Below are positions 16,840 through 26,764 of a DNA stretch of 57,016 nucleotides, piece after piece (the stretch's first letter is position 1; each line of letters begins with the position of its first letter). Source of the DNA: an uncultured Acetobacteraceae bacterium (GTDB taxonomy: Bacteria > Pseudomonadota > Alphaproteobacteria > Acetobacterales > Acetobacteraceae). Under the pieces are notes generated by a model. The model made no database searches and was not told where the DNA came from. It worked only from the letters and a program-made list of their open reading frames with translations. The position numbers were made by a program, and so were the translations under genes. The stretch is from contig CAIRCM010000120.1 in assembly GCA_903877125.1 (NCBI GenBank), positions 1 through 57,016 of the forward strand, given 5' to 3'.

Positions 16840-17071
16840 GATATCTCTCCATGCGTCAACGGGCGCGCGATCCTGTCTGGATCCGGGGCCCAAACCCCGC
16901 GCACCCGCGTCAAAACTCCGGCAATAGCTGGGCCGGCACCCTCTGGCGCGGTCACATGCGGCAGACCGGCGGGTTTTGCAAGCGCCTAATCCGCGATTCC
17001 GACGCATGGCAGTGTCGATCGGTTCACCATTCGTCACAGTCCGCGACACGTCTTGGCTGTATGGTGCAGGC

Positions 17072-18361
17072 ATGGACACGAACCCCATACATGCGATGAC
17101 CCGCTTCGGCTTGGGCCGCCGCGCCAGCGAACCCCTCCCCACCGATCCCGTCGGCTGGCTCCTTGGCCAGTTGCGCGCCGACGGTGCCCCGCGAATCGAT
17201 CCCTTCCCAAACACCCAGACCGGCCTCGCCGCCCTGCAGGACGACCGGGTCAACAAACCGGCTCCCGGCAAATCCGCCGCCCGCGCCCTCTTCGTCGCTC
17301 AGGCCGCCGCCGAATTCGACCAGGCCCTCACCACGCCCACCCCGTTCCGGGAGCGTCTGGTCTGGTTCTGGACCAACCACTTCACGATCTCCCTCCGCCG
17401 CGGAGAGTGCACCGCCGTCGCATGCGCTTTCATCGAGGAAGCCATCCGTCCCCACGTCACGGGCTCTTTCGCCGACATGCTCCTCGCGGTCGAGCGGCAT
17501 CCCGCCATGCTGATGTATCTCGACAACGCCCGCTCCGCCGGCCCGAACAGCCTCGCCGGACAACGCCGCCACCTCGGGTTGAACGAAAATCTCGCGCGCG
17601 AATGTTTGGAACTGCACACCGTCAGTCCCCTCGCCGGATACACCCAGGCCGACGTCACCGCGTTTGCAAGGCTGCTCACCGGATGGTCGATCGAGGTGCA
17701 AGGCGAACCGAAAGGCTTCGTCTTTCGACCTAACACGCACGAGCCGGGAGAACAGACCGTCATGGGCCGCGGCTTCCCGCCCGGGGAGGAAGGCGGCATC
17801 GCCGCCTTGCGCTTTCTCGCCGCGCACCCGGCGACGCACCGCCACCTGGCAACCAAGCTGGTCCGCCACTTCGTTGCCGATAACCCATCCCCCGACGATG
17901 TCCGCCGGATAGAAAGCGTGATGCGGGATACAAGCGGCAACCTCGGTGCCGCCGCCGCCGCGCTCGTGCATCTGCCAGCGGCCTGGGTTCCCGGAACCAA
18001 GCTGCGCACGCCCCGGGATTACGTCGTCGCCGCCGTCCGAGCGCTCGACTTGCCGGAGGGTAACCGCCCGAACATGATCGGCATCGCGGGTTTGCTGGGC
18101 GAGCCATTCATGGTCGCGCCCGCACCCGATGGCTGGCCGGACAAGGCAACCGATTGGTCGTCGCCGGAGGCGATGATGCGCCGGATCGATTGGGCCAATG
18201 CCTTCGCCGGCCGTCTCGGCCCGCGCGACCCAATGGAAATCGCCGACCTCACCCTCGGCCCCCTGCTGCGGCCAACGACGATCGAAGCGATGCGGCGCGC
18301 CGGCTCCCGTCGGGACGCCTTCACCCTCATGTTGACCAGCTCGGAGTTCCAACGACGATGA
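17072..18361 (+). CDS. DUF1800 family protein
   Basis: 429 residues. [11 protein letters not shown] at the N-terminus, [16 protein letters not shown], and [14 protein letters not shown] followed by [17 protein letters not shown] are the characteristic blocks of DUF1800. The family has no established biochemical role; it is nearly always paired with DUF1501, as here. The stop overlaps the start of that partner by four bases (ATGA). The ATG at 17072 starts just before the conserved region; a longer frame runs upstream to 16976 but lacks support. No clear signal peptide is seen, so the pair may move together through the Tat signal of the partner. Confidence 0.85.
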   Translation: MDTNPIHAMTRFGLGRRASEPLPTDPVGWLLGQLRADGAPRIDPFPNTQTGLAALQDDRVNKPAPGKSAARALFVAQAAAEFDQALTTPTPFRERLVWFWTNHFTISLRRGECTAVACAFIEEAIRPHVTGSFADMLLAVERHPAMLMYLDNARSAGPNSLAGQRRHLGLNENLARECLELHTVSPLAGYTQADVTAFARLLTGWSIEVQGEPKGFVFRPNTHEPGEQTVMGRGFPPGEEGGIAALRFLAAHPATHRHLATKLVRHFVADNPSPDDVRRIESVMRDTSGNLGAAAAALVHLPAAWVPGTKLRTPRDYVVAAVRALDLPEGNRPNMIGIAGLLGEPFMVAPAPDGWPDKATDWSSPEAMMRRIDWANAFAGRLGPRDPMEIADLTLGPLLRPTTIEAMRRAGSRRDAFTLMLTSSEFQRR

Positions 18362-19494
18362 ACATCGGTCGCAGATCGGCTCTCCTCGGCCTCGGCTCCG
18401 TCGCCACGATCGGCGGCGCCTCCCTGGCGATGGCCTCGGCCCCCGGCGAGAAGCGCTTCATCGTCGTCATCCAACGCGGCGCCATGGATGGCATGGCCGC
18501 CGTCGTGCCGCATGGCGATCCCGGGCTGACGGCCCTTCGGGGCGCTACGCCCGAGGGTCTCCTGGACCTCGGCGGTTTCTTCGGCCTTCACCCGGCTCTG
18601 GCCGGCATGCACGAGATGTATCAGGCGCGGGCGTTGCTGGCCGTGCACGCCGTCGCCGGCCCTTACCGGGTGCGCAGCCATTTCGAGGCACAGGACTACC
18701 TCGAAAGCGGTGCCGACCACCGCATGACGAGCGGTTGGCTCAACCGCGCGATCACGGCCGCCGCGGGCAACGCCCTCGCCGTGGGCGTGTCTGTGCCGCT
18801 GCTGCTGCGTGGTCCCGCCCAAGTCGGCAACTGGGCACCGCACGGCCTGGCGGAACCGCCACCCGACCTCTATGCCGCCATCGCCGCGATGAATCAGACC
18901 GATCCGGTCATCGGCCCGGCGATCGCCAACGGCCTGAAAGCGCGCGGTTTCAGCGACCGGACGCTGATGGACGAGCCCCAAGCCACCAATCGCAACGCCT
19001 TCCCCGCCCTGGCGACCGCCGCTGGCACGATGCTCAAAGCACCCGACGGCCCCCGCATTGCCGCGATGGAGATCGGCGGATGGGACACCCACACCGCGCA
19101 GGCCAACCGTCTGACAGGTCCGCTCAAACAACTCGACGCCGGCATGGTCGCGCTGAAAGCCGCGCTGGGCGATGCCTGGAAGCACACCGCCGTCCTGATC
19201 ATGACCGAGTTCGGACGCACCGCCCGCATCAACGGCACCGGCGGCACCGATCACGGGACCGGTTCGGTGGCCTTCGTTCTCGGCGGCGAGGTCAAAGGCG
19301 GCCGCGTGCTCGCGAACTGGCCCGGTCTCGGGCCGGGCAAGCTGTTCGAGGACCGGGACCTCGCCCCCACCACCGATCTGCGTTCCCTCGCCAAGGGTCT
19401 GCTGGCCGAGCATTTGGGCATGAGCGGGCCGGCGTTGGATCAGGTGTTCCCCGGCAGCGCTTCGGCGGCGCCGATCAGGGGACTGATCGGCTAA
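18358..19494 (+). CDS. DUF1501 family protein with Tat-type signal
   Basis: 378 residues. The N-terminus ([15 protein letters not shown]) has a twin-arginine and a hydrophobic core ending near AMASA, so export in the folded state is likely. Family marks are QRGAMDGMAAVVP, the central RSHFEAQDYLESG, EIGGWDTHTAQ, and MTEFGRTARINGTGGTDHGTG, which resembles the metal site of the alkaline-phosphatase/sulfatase fold. The function is unknown; a metal-dependent periplasmic hydrolase is the structural hint. It is translationally coupled to DUF1800 (overlap of four bases). Confidence 0.87.
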   Translation: MNIGRRSALLGLGSVATIGGASLAMASAPGEKRFIVVIQRGAMDGMAAVVPHGDPGLTALRGATPEGLLDLGGFFGLHPALAGMHEMYQARALLAVHAVAGPYRVRSHFEAQDYLESGADHRMTSGWLNRAITAAAGNALAVGVSVPLLLRGPAQVGNWAPHGLAEPPPDLYAAIAAMNQTDPVIGPAIANGLKARGFSDRTLMDEPQATNRNAFPALATAAGTMLKAPDGPRIAAMEIGGWDTHTAQANRLTGPLKQLDAGMVALKAALGDAWKHTAVLIMTEFGRTARINGTGGTDHGTGSVAFVLGGEVKGGRVLANWPGLGPGKLFEDRDLAPTTDLRSLAKGLLAEHLGMSGPALDQVFPGSASAAPIRGLIG

Positions 19495-19506
19495 CCCCTC
19501 GGGATT

Positions 19507-20421
19507 TCAACGTCCAGCCAGGAATTGCAGCAGGTCCGCGTTGAACCGTTCCGGGTCCTGCAACATGGCGAAATGGCTGACGCCCGGCTCGATAATCAGC
19601 GAGGCACCGCGGATCGCGGCGGCCAGATCCCGCGTGTGCTGCGGACGGATGATCTCGTCGTGTTCCCCATCCGCGATCGCCACCGGCACCCGGATCGACG
19701 CCAGCGCACCGCGGGAGAAATGTGGTTCCGTGTTCCACATTTGGGTCATGTGCTGTACCAGGTTTCGGTATCCGTCCGGACGCGGAGCCAGTGCCCTATA
19801 CTCGGCGGCGGTCCGCTCGGTGTAGCGCGCGAAAACCGCCGCATGCGAACCGCCGGGAATCAGCCCCTGCAGATCGTAATTCGCACCGAAGGCGAACAGA
19901 CGTTCGACCCGGTCCGGGGCCGTCATCGCCAGGGAAAGGCCGATGATCGCCCCGTCGCTCCAGCCGACGAGCGCCGCACGGCGAATGCCAAGCCCGTCCA
20001 TGACGCCAAGGACGTCGGCGGCCAGGCGGTCGTAATGCATCGGCGCATCGGTCATCGTGCTGCGCCCATGCCCACGCAGGTCGATCGCGATCACATCGTA
20101 TCGGCTTGCCAGCGCGGCAATCTGGTTGCCCCAGTAGTTGGCATTGCCAAGCCCGCCGTGCAGGAGCACGACCGGCGTGCCATGTCCGTAACGGGCGTAG
20201 AAAATCCTGACACCGTCAACCGAAACCGTCCCCTGCCTGCCACCCGGCGGCAAAGCGGGCGTCGCCGGCAGCGTCGTCCAGACCTCCCCTCGATTATTTG
20301 GGACGGAAACCGGCGGTACGGAGGTCGATGACATGGGTGCCGGCGGCACCGTGACCACCTGCGCCGGCGGCGGCGCCTGACAAGCGGTCAGCAGAACGAC
20401 CAGACTCAGAACGTGTCTCAT
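19507..20421 (-). CDS. Lipoprotein alpha/beta hydrolase
   Basis: 304 residues. The signal peptide ends in LLTAC with the lipobox Cys at 14, so the protein is probably membrane-anchored. A Pro-rich linker (to about residue 60) precedes an alpha/beta hydrolase domain: LLHGGLGNANYWG (oxyanion loop), DLRGHGRS, the nucleophile elbow GWSDGA, then DGEHDEII (acid) and GVSHFAM (His). The ATG overlaps the stop of the upstream secreted-protein gene (ATGA), so both are translated together. It may be an esterase or lactonase acting in the periplasm; the substrate is unknown. Confidence 0.85.
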   Translation of the reverse strand: MRHVLSLVVLLTACQAPPPAQVVTVPPAPMSSTSVPPVSVPNNRGEVWTTLPATPALPPGGRQGTVSVDGVRIFYARYGHGTPVVLLHGGLGNANYWGNQIAALASRYDVIAIDLRGHGRSTMTDAPMHYDRLAADVLGVMDGLGIRRAALVGWSDGAIIGLSLAMTAPDRVERLFAFGANYDLQGLIPGGSHAAVFARYTERTAAEYRALAPRPDGYRNLVQHMTQMWNTEPHFSRGALASIRVPVAIADGEHDEIIRPQHTRDLAAAIRGASLIIEPGVSHFAMLQDPERFNADLLQFLAGR

Positions 20422-21020
20422 TTGCTGCACCGTGTGAGGCTGAACGTCAGCCCGGTCCGCATATTGCGGACCTGCACATGATCGCTGTCGATGAAAGTAT
20501 AAAGCCACCGGGTTCCGATCTGCTCGTGATGGCCATCGATCGGATGGTAGGAGGCCAAAGTCTCCGTCGCGATCGAGTTGTCGCCGATCTCCCGCGTAAG
20601 CTCGATATCGATCTGCCCCGACTGATCGACGAACTCCGACATCGCGATCCCGCTGTCGACAGTCCAGGTGTAATGCGAGGTCGCGCAATACTCCCGCCCT
20701 TTCGTCGTCCAAACGCCGCGCGCCACGGTGGCGGCCGCGACGCTGCCGGACAACACCGCGCGCGGAATATCGCTGCCGGCCACCGGCAATTGCCCGCAGT
20801 TCAGCGCCCGCAACACCGCCGGAGCGGCTCGGGACCTCGCATCCGCATCGCCGCAGATAATCGTTCGCAACTGCGTATAGGCCGCGGTCGCGCCCATCTT
20901 CCCGACGATGTCCTTGGATATGTTGCCGGCGCCGTCATCGGCGGATTGCGCATACGCATCGCACCCGATTGCCAGCACGAACGCGACGATGATCGCGCTG
21001 GCAAAACGTCCCTGTCTCAT
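20418..21020 (-). CDS. Secreted protein of unknown function
   Basis: 200 residues. Residues 1-24 form a Sec signal with cleavage predicted after AYA. The mature part has about five cysteines, a CGDADARSRAAP segment and a C-terminal region rich in beta strands (SHYTWTVDSG, GTRWLYTFIDSDHVQVRNMR), which suggests a small beta-sandwich or lipocalin-like body. I do not recognise the family. The ATG at 21020 is preferred over a TTG at 21026 because GAGGGAG precedes it. It is coupled to the downstream lipoprotein hydrolase, so they may act on the same cell-envelope target. Confidence 0.7.
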   Translation of the reverse strand: MRQGRFASAIIVAFVLAIGCDAYAQSADDGAGNISKDIVGKMGATAAYTQLRTIICGDADARSRAAPAVLRALNCGQLPVAGSDIPRAVLSGSVAAATVARGVWTTKGREYCATSHYTWTVDSGIAMSEFVDQSGQIDIELTREIGDNSIATETLASYHPIDGHHEQIGTRWLYTFIDSDHVQVRNMRTGLTFSLTRCSK

Positions 21021-21048
21021 ATCCAAGCTCCCTCATCCGTTTATCGCG

Positions 21049-21573
21049 CTATTCCTGCGCATACCGCCACGGTTTCGCCGGCTGCGCCGCCGTCTCGTCC
21101 ACCGTCCATTGCGGCAGCGACAATCCATCCGTTACGTCGGCGAACACCATCCGCACCCTCGTGCCGATGCCCACCGTCTTCACGATTTCGGGCGGCGCCA
21201 AAACACCATCCGGCGTCGTCAGATTGGCAACCACCCGCAGTGCCTCCACATCCGATGGCTTACCCTTTTGCGTGTCGAGGTCCACCAGCAGCACCATATA
21301 CGGCGTGTGCCCCTTGAACGCCGGCTGAATGGCGTGATGCACTTCCTCATAGGAATGCACCTCGCCCTTGCCCTCCACCGGGGTCCAGGTCGCCTTGGCA
21401 CTGCCGCACCACGGGCAGCCCGTGTTCGGCGGATAGCGCAAAAGCGAACAATCGTCGCACTTCTGCAGATGAAAATTATGCTGCGAGCAGTGCTTGAAAT
21501 AGGCAAGATTCTCACCGTCCAAGTCGTCGATCGACAGCGCCATGCCCATGTAGTCCGCGCGAATGCCTGGCAT
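21049..21573 (-). CDS. DUF35 zinc-ribbon/OB-fold protein, partner of a thiolase-fold enzyme
   Basis: 174 residues. An N-terminal helical segment precedes a zinc ribbon (CDDC then CPWC, two CxxC pairs 14 residues apart) and an OB-fold (GKGEVHSYEEVHHAIQPAF onward). DUF35/ChsH2-like proteins bind acyl-CoA and form complexes with thiolase-fold enzymes in sterol side-chain and aromatic degradation. GAGGGAGGGAAC precedes the ATG at 21573. It starts 15 bases after the stop of the thiolase-fold gene, which fits a heteromeric enzyme made from one transcript. Confidence 0.86.
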   Translation of the reverse strand: MPGIRADYMGMALSIDDLDGENLAYFKHCSQHNFHLQKCDDCSLLRYPPNTGCPWCGSAKATWTPVEGKGEVHSYEEVHHAIQPAFKGHTPYMVLLVDLDTQKGKPSDVEALRVVANLTTPDGVLAPPEIVKTVGIGTRVRMVFADVTDGLSLPQWTVDETAAQPAKPWRYAQE

Positions 21574-21587
21574 TTTCGTTCCCTCCC

Positions 21588-22844
21588 TCAACCGCGCCGC
21601 ATGACCATCGCCGAACCGGTGCCCGGCATGGCCCAGCCCAGATTCGCCGACACCTCGGCATTCTTCACCTGCCGGCACCCGCCCTCCCGGTAATCGTAGG
21701 TGTGCTGCCGCTTGCCGTGTGCATCGCAAGGGCAGGAATCGTCGATGTCGTGGCGCAACTGCCGGACATTCTCGATCACCATGTTCATGCCATGCGTGTA
21801 GCCCTCGCACAGATGCCCGCCGGAGGTGTTGTTCGGCCGCCGGCCACCCAGCCGCATCGTGCCGTCGGAAACATACTGCCCGCCCTCGCCTTTCTTGCAG
21901 AAACCGTAATCTTCCAGTTGCAGCATGGTGGTGAAGGTAAACGCGTCGTAGGCGCCGGTAAGGTCGACATCCTCCGGCCCGACGCCAGCATTTGGCCATA
22001 GGATATTCTTGCCATAATGCCCCGCGACCGTGGAGATCGGTCCATGCTGGTAATGCATGTCCATGCGAGGCTTGTTGCAGCGTCCGACCACGCCCCGGAT
22101 CAGCACCGGCGTGTGCCGCAGATCGCGCGCGTGTTCCGCCCTTGTCACGATGAAACACGTGGCATTGTCGGTCTCGACGCAGCAGTCCAGCAGATGCAGC
22201 GGCTTGCAGATGATCCGGCTGGACAGCACGTCGTCCACGGTAAACCGCTTCTTGTAATACGCCTTCGGGTTGTTCGATGCGTGTTCCGAGTGGATCACCT
22301 TCACCGTCGCCACCTGTTCCGGTGTCGTGCCGTAATCGTACATATGCCGCATGAACGTCGGGCTGAACATCTGCCCCGCGCTCTGCCACCCATACGCTCG
22401 GCTATGCAACTGGTCCCCGTTGACCGGCGCGGCCGCCCTGGCCCCCGTGCCGCCGATACGAACCTGCGAAAACCCGTTCATCGAGCGGAAGATCGCCACC
22501 GTCTTGCACAGCCCGGCCTCGATCACCCCGATCGCGATGCCCACCAGCGCCTCGGTCGACGATCCCCCGCCAAACACATCCATGTAGAAGTTCAGGCGTA
22601 TGCCGAGGTCGCCGGCGATCATCGGCGCAAAGGTCGAATCGCCGGACTGGTAGGACAGCATGCCGTCGATTTCGGTATTCTTCAGCCCGGCATCGGCCAT
22701 GGCATTGCGCACCGCGAAGGTCGCCATCGCCCGGGTGGTCTTGCCGGAGCCGCGAGTATACGGGGTCTCCCCAACGCCCACGATCGCATATTTGTCCCGC
22801 AGATATTTCGGTGTGCTGGCATCGGTATCCGCTGGTAGCGGCAT
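21588..22844 (-). CDS. Thiolase-fold enzyme, probable Ltp2-type acyl-CoA aldolase rather than thiolase
   Basis: 418 residues with thiolase superfamily architecture: KYAIVGVGETPYTRG at the start, AMADAGLKNTEIDGM, FGGGSSTEALVGIA in the nucleophile region, and GGRRPNNTSGGHLCEGYTHG near the end. The nucleophile Cys of thiolases is missing (Ser95/Ser96 there), and the His of the usual GHP motif is Tyr349 in EGYTHG; a second Tyr (299, in GAYDAFT) lies 50 residues earlier. Loss of Cys/His with gain of Tyr, plus a DUF35 partner, is the pattern of Ltp2-like retro-aldolases. ATG 22844 has GGGAGAAAC before it. Plain annotation as acetyl-CoA acetyltransferase would probably be wrong. Confidence 0.82.
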   Translation of the reverse strand: MPLPADTDASTPKYLRDKYAIVGVGETPYTRGSGKTTRAMATFAVRNAMADAGLKNTEIDGMLSYQSGDSTFAPMIAGDLGIRLNFYMDVFGGGSSTEALVGIAIGVIEAGLCKTVAIFRSMNGFSQVRIGGTGARAAAPVNGDQLHSRAYGWQSAGQMFSPTFMRHMYDYGTTPEQVATVKVIHSEHASNNPKAYYKKRFTVDDVLSSRIICKPLHLLDCCVETDNATCFIVTRAEHARDLRHTPVLIRGVVGRCNKPRMDMHYQHGPISTVAGHYGKNILWPNAGVGPEDVDLTGAYDAFTFTTMLQLEDYGFCKKGEGGQYVSDGTMRLGGRRPNNTSGGHLCEGYTHGMNMVIENVRQLRHDIDDSCPCDAHGKRQHTYDYREGGCRQVKNAEVSANLGWAMPGTGSAMVMRRG

Positions 22845-22932
22845 GGCTTGTTTCTCCCTTTCCCGTGACGCGGTATTCTTGCCCACACGTTCGCCCTGGC
22901 CGGCGGCGCCGTCAATGCCGTAGGGTTCCGCT

Positions 22933-23496
22933 GTGTCCGACCTCCCAGCCCCACCAACCCCGACCCCGGCCAGCCTGCACGAGGCCGCCCTGAACTACCT
23001 CGCCCGCTACGCGGCAACCGAGGCCGGGCTGCGTACCGTCCTCAACCGCCGCATCGACCGCTGGGCACGCGCGACCAGGGCGGCTTCGGAGGATGTCGCG
23101 GCGCTAAAACAACACGCCCGGACCGTCGCCGCCCGATGTGTGTCGTTGGGACTGGTAAACGATGCGGATTACGCGCAGTCCCGCGTGTCCGGATTGCTGC
23201 GTGCCGGCCGATCCCGTCGGGCGGTCAGCGCGCGGCTGGCGGCAAAAGGCGTGGCGGAGAGCCTTGTGCGGGACGCCCTGCCCGACGACCCCGAGGCGGA
23301 ATTGGATGCCGCGTTGGTGCTGGCTCGGAAGCGTCGAATCGGACCGTTCCGGCGTGCCGAGGACGCCGATCCGGCGGAAAAGCGACGCGAACTGGCGATG
23401 CTGGCTCGGGCGGGGTTTCCTCAGGCGGTGGCAGCGCGGGCGTTGGGGATGAATACAATGGAGGCCGAGGCGCGGATATTGGCGTTGCGGCGGTAG
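22933..23496 (+). CDS. recX: RecX family regulator of RecA
   Basis: 187 residues. The three-helix repeat pattern of RecX is seen: LNYLARYAATEAGLRTVLNRRI, then LGLVNDADYAQSRVSGLLRAGRSRRAVSARL and GVAESLVRDAL, followed by LARAGFPQAVAARALG. RecX caps and inhibits RecA filaments in the cytoplasm. Its start is a GTG at 22933. recA is not adjacent, which is common in alphaproteobacteria. It is transcribed divergently from the thiolase-fold operon across 88 bases that should hold both promoters. Confidence 0.82.
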   Translation: MSDLPAPPTPTPASLHEAALNYLARYAATEAGLRTVLNRRIDRWARATRAASEDVAALKQHARTVAARCVSLGLVNDADYAQSRVSGLLRAGRSRRAVSARLAAKGVAESLVRDALPDDPEAELDAALVLARKRRIGPFRRAEDADPAEKRRELAMLARAGFPQAVAARALGMNTMEAEARILALRR

Positions 23497-23623
23497 CGTG
23501 TGATCGCCAGAGGTGGAATCACCCGGCGCCGGCACCTCCGACGCCGGAGGTGGAACCGCTTCCACTGGCGAACCGCCACCACCCGGCCTATCTTTGCCTT
23601 CGCCTGCAACAAGACTGGGAACC

Positions 23624-26464
23624 ATGGCGGATTGGGGTTTGTACCGGGTGTTCCGGCGTTGCCTCGCGCAATCGCCGAGTTGGCTGACACCGCTCTTTCT
23701 GATCGTGGTACCGATTGTGCTGGTCTGGGTCAGCATTGTCTCCCACCTCGATCAGGAACGCGCGCTCAGCGAGCAGGCCGGTCAGGAGAACGCAGCCAAC
23801 CTCGCACGCGGCTTCGCCGAGGATGTCGAACGGACGATCGACGGTACGGACCAACTTCTCAAAGTGCTGCGTAACGCCCGAGCACCCTCCCCTTCCACGT
23901 TCGACCTTTCGAGACTGGCGCCGGCCAATGACATCCTGAACGGGCTCACCCTGCAGATCGCTACGACGGACAAGTACGGCATCGTCAGTGCCAGCAACCT
24001 GCCGATCGTTGGCCGCGTCGATCTGTCGGATCGTGAACACATCAAAGTTCATTTCAACACGCCGCGCGATAATCTGTTCATCAGCAAGCCGGTGCTGGGG
24101 CGCGTGTCCAACAAATGGTCGATCCAGTTCACCCGCAAGACGTTCGACGAGGACGGGAAGTTCGACGGGGTGATCGTGATGTCGCTCGACCCGTATTACC
24201 TTTCCCGATTCTATGAATCGTTGGAAATCGGCAAGGGCACGATTTTGCTGGTTGGTACCAAGGACGGGATCATCAGGGCGCGCGCCCCGGCGGTGGCCAA
24301 TGCCATCGGGCAGGCATTGCCGGCCAATCGCATTCGGCTCTTCGCTGAAGGTCCGGTCGCCGGCCACTTCGTTGCGCCCGGCAGTCTCGACGGTGTCGAA
24401 CGGTTGTTCAGTTACCGCCGCCTGGAACGATACGACTTGGCGGTGACGGTTGGTTTGGCGACCGAGGATTTATACCGTGCCTACCGGCAGGCGCGTACCG
24501 ATCGCATTCGCATGGGTGTGGGGTTAACAGTCTTCATTCTGATCGCCGGCACACTGATGGTGTTTCAGGGCCGACGCCTGCGGGAATCCAGGGCGCACAT
24601 GTCGGCGGCGCTGGACAATATCAGCCAGGGCATCATCCTGGTGGACCCCGAGGGCAATATGCCGGTGGCGAACCGGCGCATGATGCAACTGCTGGATTTG
24701 CCCGACGATTGGCTGAACACGACCGCCTCGTACCCCCGCATCCTGCAACAGTTGGTCGAACGGGGAGAGTTCGCCGGAACCAGTTTGGAAAAGGCGGACC
24801 TTCGAACAGCGATGCAGCGTGGCGCCTCCCCGCCGACGGTCTACGAGCGGGTGCGGCCGAACGGCACGACGCTCGAAGTGCGAACCCAGTTGCTGCCGGA
24901 CGCCAGCGCGGTTCGCACCTTCACCGACATCACCGAACGGAAGGCCTTCGAACGGGAACTGCGGGCCGCGCGCGATGCGGCGGAGGCGGCCAGTCAGGCC
25001 AAGTCCGAGTTCCTGAGTACCATGAGCCACGAAATTCGCACCCCGATGAACGGCGTGCTCGGCATGGCCGGTTTGCTGCTCGATACCTATCTGACGCCGC
25101 AACAACGCCAGTTCGCGGTGACACTGCGCGACACCGCCGACGATATGCTGCGTATCATTAATGATATTCTCGATTTTTCCAAGCTCGAGGCCGGGCGTCT
25201 GGAATTCGAGGACATCCCTTTTGCGATCGCTCAGGTCGTGTCCAGCGTGTTCGATCTGCTCCGCGTGAAGGCCGACGCCAAGGGGTTGACCCTGGATTTC
25301 GCGATCGCCCCGGATACGCCATCCCATGTGACCGGCGATCCAGGACGGCTCCGACAGATCCTGCTGAACCTCGTGGACAACGGCGTGAAATTCACCCAAC
25401 AGGGTGGTATCCGGGTCGAAATATCGGCGGAACCGTCCGCGGATGGCAAAATTCGTCTGCACTTCCTTGTACGCGATACAGGCATCGGCATTCCGAAGCC
25501 CGTGCAGGACAGGCTTTTTCGCCATTTCGTGCAGGCCGACAGTTCAATCTCCCGCCAATTCGGCGGCACCGGCTTGGGCCTCGCGATTTGCCGCCGCCTG
25601 GTCGAGCATATGAATGGCCATATCGCGGTCGAAAGCGAGCCTGGCGCGGGTGCGACATTCCGTTTCGATGTCCTTCTGGCAATCGCACCGGCCCCTCGGG
25701 ATGACATGACCGATGCCATACCGGCACCAGCGCCCTTGCCGACGCCGACATCGCGCCAGCGTCTTCGCATCCTGCTGGTCGAGGACAACCCGACCAACAG
25801 GCTGGTTGCCGTGACCCGCCTGGAATACATGGGACAACGGGTGGATGCGGTCGCCAGCGGGCGGGAAGCGATCGATGCCATCAAAAACATCCCATATGAC
25901 CTGATATTGATGGACGTGATGATGCCGGAAATGGATGGCCTGACCGCGACACGCTTGATCCGCGGTCTGCCGCCACCAGGCGGAACCACCCCGATCGTCG
26001 CGATGACCGCGAACGTGTTCCGCGAGCACGAGCGAGCCTGCCTCGCGGCCGGGATGGACGGTTTTCTCGGCAAGCCGGTCACGCCTGGTCAATTGGAGGC
26101 GATCATCGATCGCGCCATCGCCGGCACGTTGCGGGCCGCACCGGCCAAACCGGACGAAACTTTCGATGCGGCTGTGTTTCACGCACTGATCGAGGACGTC
26201 GGGGAGGACATCGCGCAGTCGATGCTGGGCGCGGTTTTCGAAGAAGCGGTGGAACGGGTGGAGCGAATACGTGGGTACCTCAAGGCGTCCGACATGATCG
26301 GCGTATCCCGTGAAGCCGAGGCTTTGAATGCTGCCGCGTCGATGGTCGGACTCAAGGACATCGCACGACAGGCCGCGGGGTTGGGGCGCGGTGAGACGCT
26401 TATCGACGGATTGATCGGCGCGTTGGAAGCGGCGCAAGCGCACCGGACGCGTAGCGGGGCATGA
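23624..26464 (+). CDS. Hybrid sensor histidine kinase with degenerate C-terminal Hpt
   Basis: 946 residues. TM1 is at 21-40, an extracytoplasmic sensor (dCache/PDC-like) at about 41-295 and TM2 at about 296-315. A PAS domain follows ([15 protein letters not shown]), then HisKA with SHEIRTP (His469), HATPase with GTGLGLAIC, and a receiver with Asp764 in [11 protein letters not shown]. The C-terminal helical bundle (about 850-940) looks like an Hpt but reads AEALNAAAS where active domains have AHxLKG; the phospho-His is Glu899. It would therefore need a separate Hpt, and one is encoded convergently at 27963..28685. The ATG at 23624 is chosen over longer in-frame starts because TM1 begins soon after. 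Confidence 0.9.
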   Translation: MADWGLYRVFRRCLAQSPSWLTPLFLIVVPIVLVWVSIVSHLDQERALSEQAGQENAANLARGFAEDVERTIDGTDQLLKVLRNARAPSPSTFDLSRLAPANDILNGLTLQIATTDKYGIVSASNLPIVGRVDLSDREHIKVHFNTPRDNLFISKPVLGRVSNKWSIQFTRKTFDEDGKFDGVIVMSLDPYYLSRFYESLEIGKGTILLVGTKDGIIRARAPAVANAIGQALPANRIRLFAEGPVAGHFVAPGSLDGVERLFSYRRLERYDLAVTVGLATEDLYRAYRQARTDRIRMGVGLTVFILIAGTLMVFQGRRLRESRAHMSAALDNISQGIILVDPEGNMPVANRRMMQLLDLPDDWLNTTASYPRILQQLVERGEFAGTSLEKADLRTAMQRGASPPTVYERVRPNGTTLEVRTQLLPDASAVRTFTDITERKAFERELRAARDAAEAASQAKSEFLSTMSHEIRTPMNGVLGMAGLLLDTYLTPQQRQFAVTLRDTADDMLRIINDILDFSKLEAGRLEFEDIPFAIAQVVSSVFDLLRVKADAKGLTLDFAIAPDTPSHVTGDPGRLRQILLNLVDNGVKFTQQGGIRVEISAEPSADGKIRLHFLVRDTGIGIPKPVQDRLFRHFVQADSSISRQFGGTGLGLAICRRLVEHMNGHIAVESEPGAGATFRFDVLLAIAPAPRDDMTDAIPAPAPLPTPTSRQRLRILLVEDNPTNRLVAVTRLEYMGQRVDAVASGREAIDAIKNIPYDLILMDVMMPEMDGLTATRLIRGLPPPGGTTPIVAMTANVFREHERACLAAGMDGFLGKPVTPGQLEAIIDRAIAGTLRAAPAKPDETFDAAVFHALIEDVGEDIAQSMLGAVFEEAVERVERIRGYLKASDMIGVSREAEALNAAASMVGLKDIARQAAGLGRGETLIDGLIGALEAAQAHRTRSGA

Positions 26465-26578
26465 AGGATGCTTTGCGATTCTTCATTGGATCGCGCGGTT
26501 CACGCCGCCGCGTGGTGAACAAAGCGACTTACAGGCAGATGGGCACCGACCGATGTTGCTGCCTGGAAAGGCGGCGCG

Positions 26579-26764
26579 CTACCCTTGTTTCGCCCAGGCT
26601 TCCTTCTTGCGATAGATCGTCGAAGGGCTGATGCCCAGTTTGCGCGCCGCCTCCTGCAGGTTGCCGCCACAACTGTCGATGGCATGCTCGATATAGCGAC
26701 GTTCCATCACCGCGAGCGGCAGGATATCCCCCTCATCCGTGACCGCGAGCGCGACCGGCCGCAC
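26579..26764 (-). pseudogene. Detached Fis-type helix-turn-helix domain of the NtrC-like regulator
   Basis: 61 codons, open from GTG 26764, in a frame other than that of the regulator. The protein reads DILPLAVMERRYIEHAID followed by CGGNLQEAARKLGISPSTIYRKK, the Fis/NtrC DNA-binding helix-turn-helix that normally ends sigma-54 activators. It overlaps the aberrant tail of the regulator (26707..27966). One missing G in a G4 run at 26767-26770 explains the split, because adding one G joins the two frames with a sensible sequence. It is not expected to be made as an independent protein. Confidence 0.8.

Noticed and set aside
14581-16989. Long open frame of about 800 codons on the plus strand opposite the EF-G gene
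   Set aside because: It is the complementary shadow of a conserved GTPase on the minus strand; composition is Arg/His/Asp-rich with no domain, and no ribosome-binding site precedes it.
26498-26520. GTTCAC/GTGAAC inverted repeat between the histidine kinase and regulator genes
   Set aside because: Only six base pairs with an 11-base loop and no T-tract in either direction, so too weak to list as a terminator.
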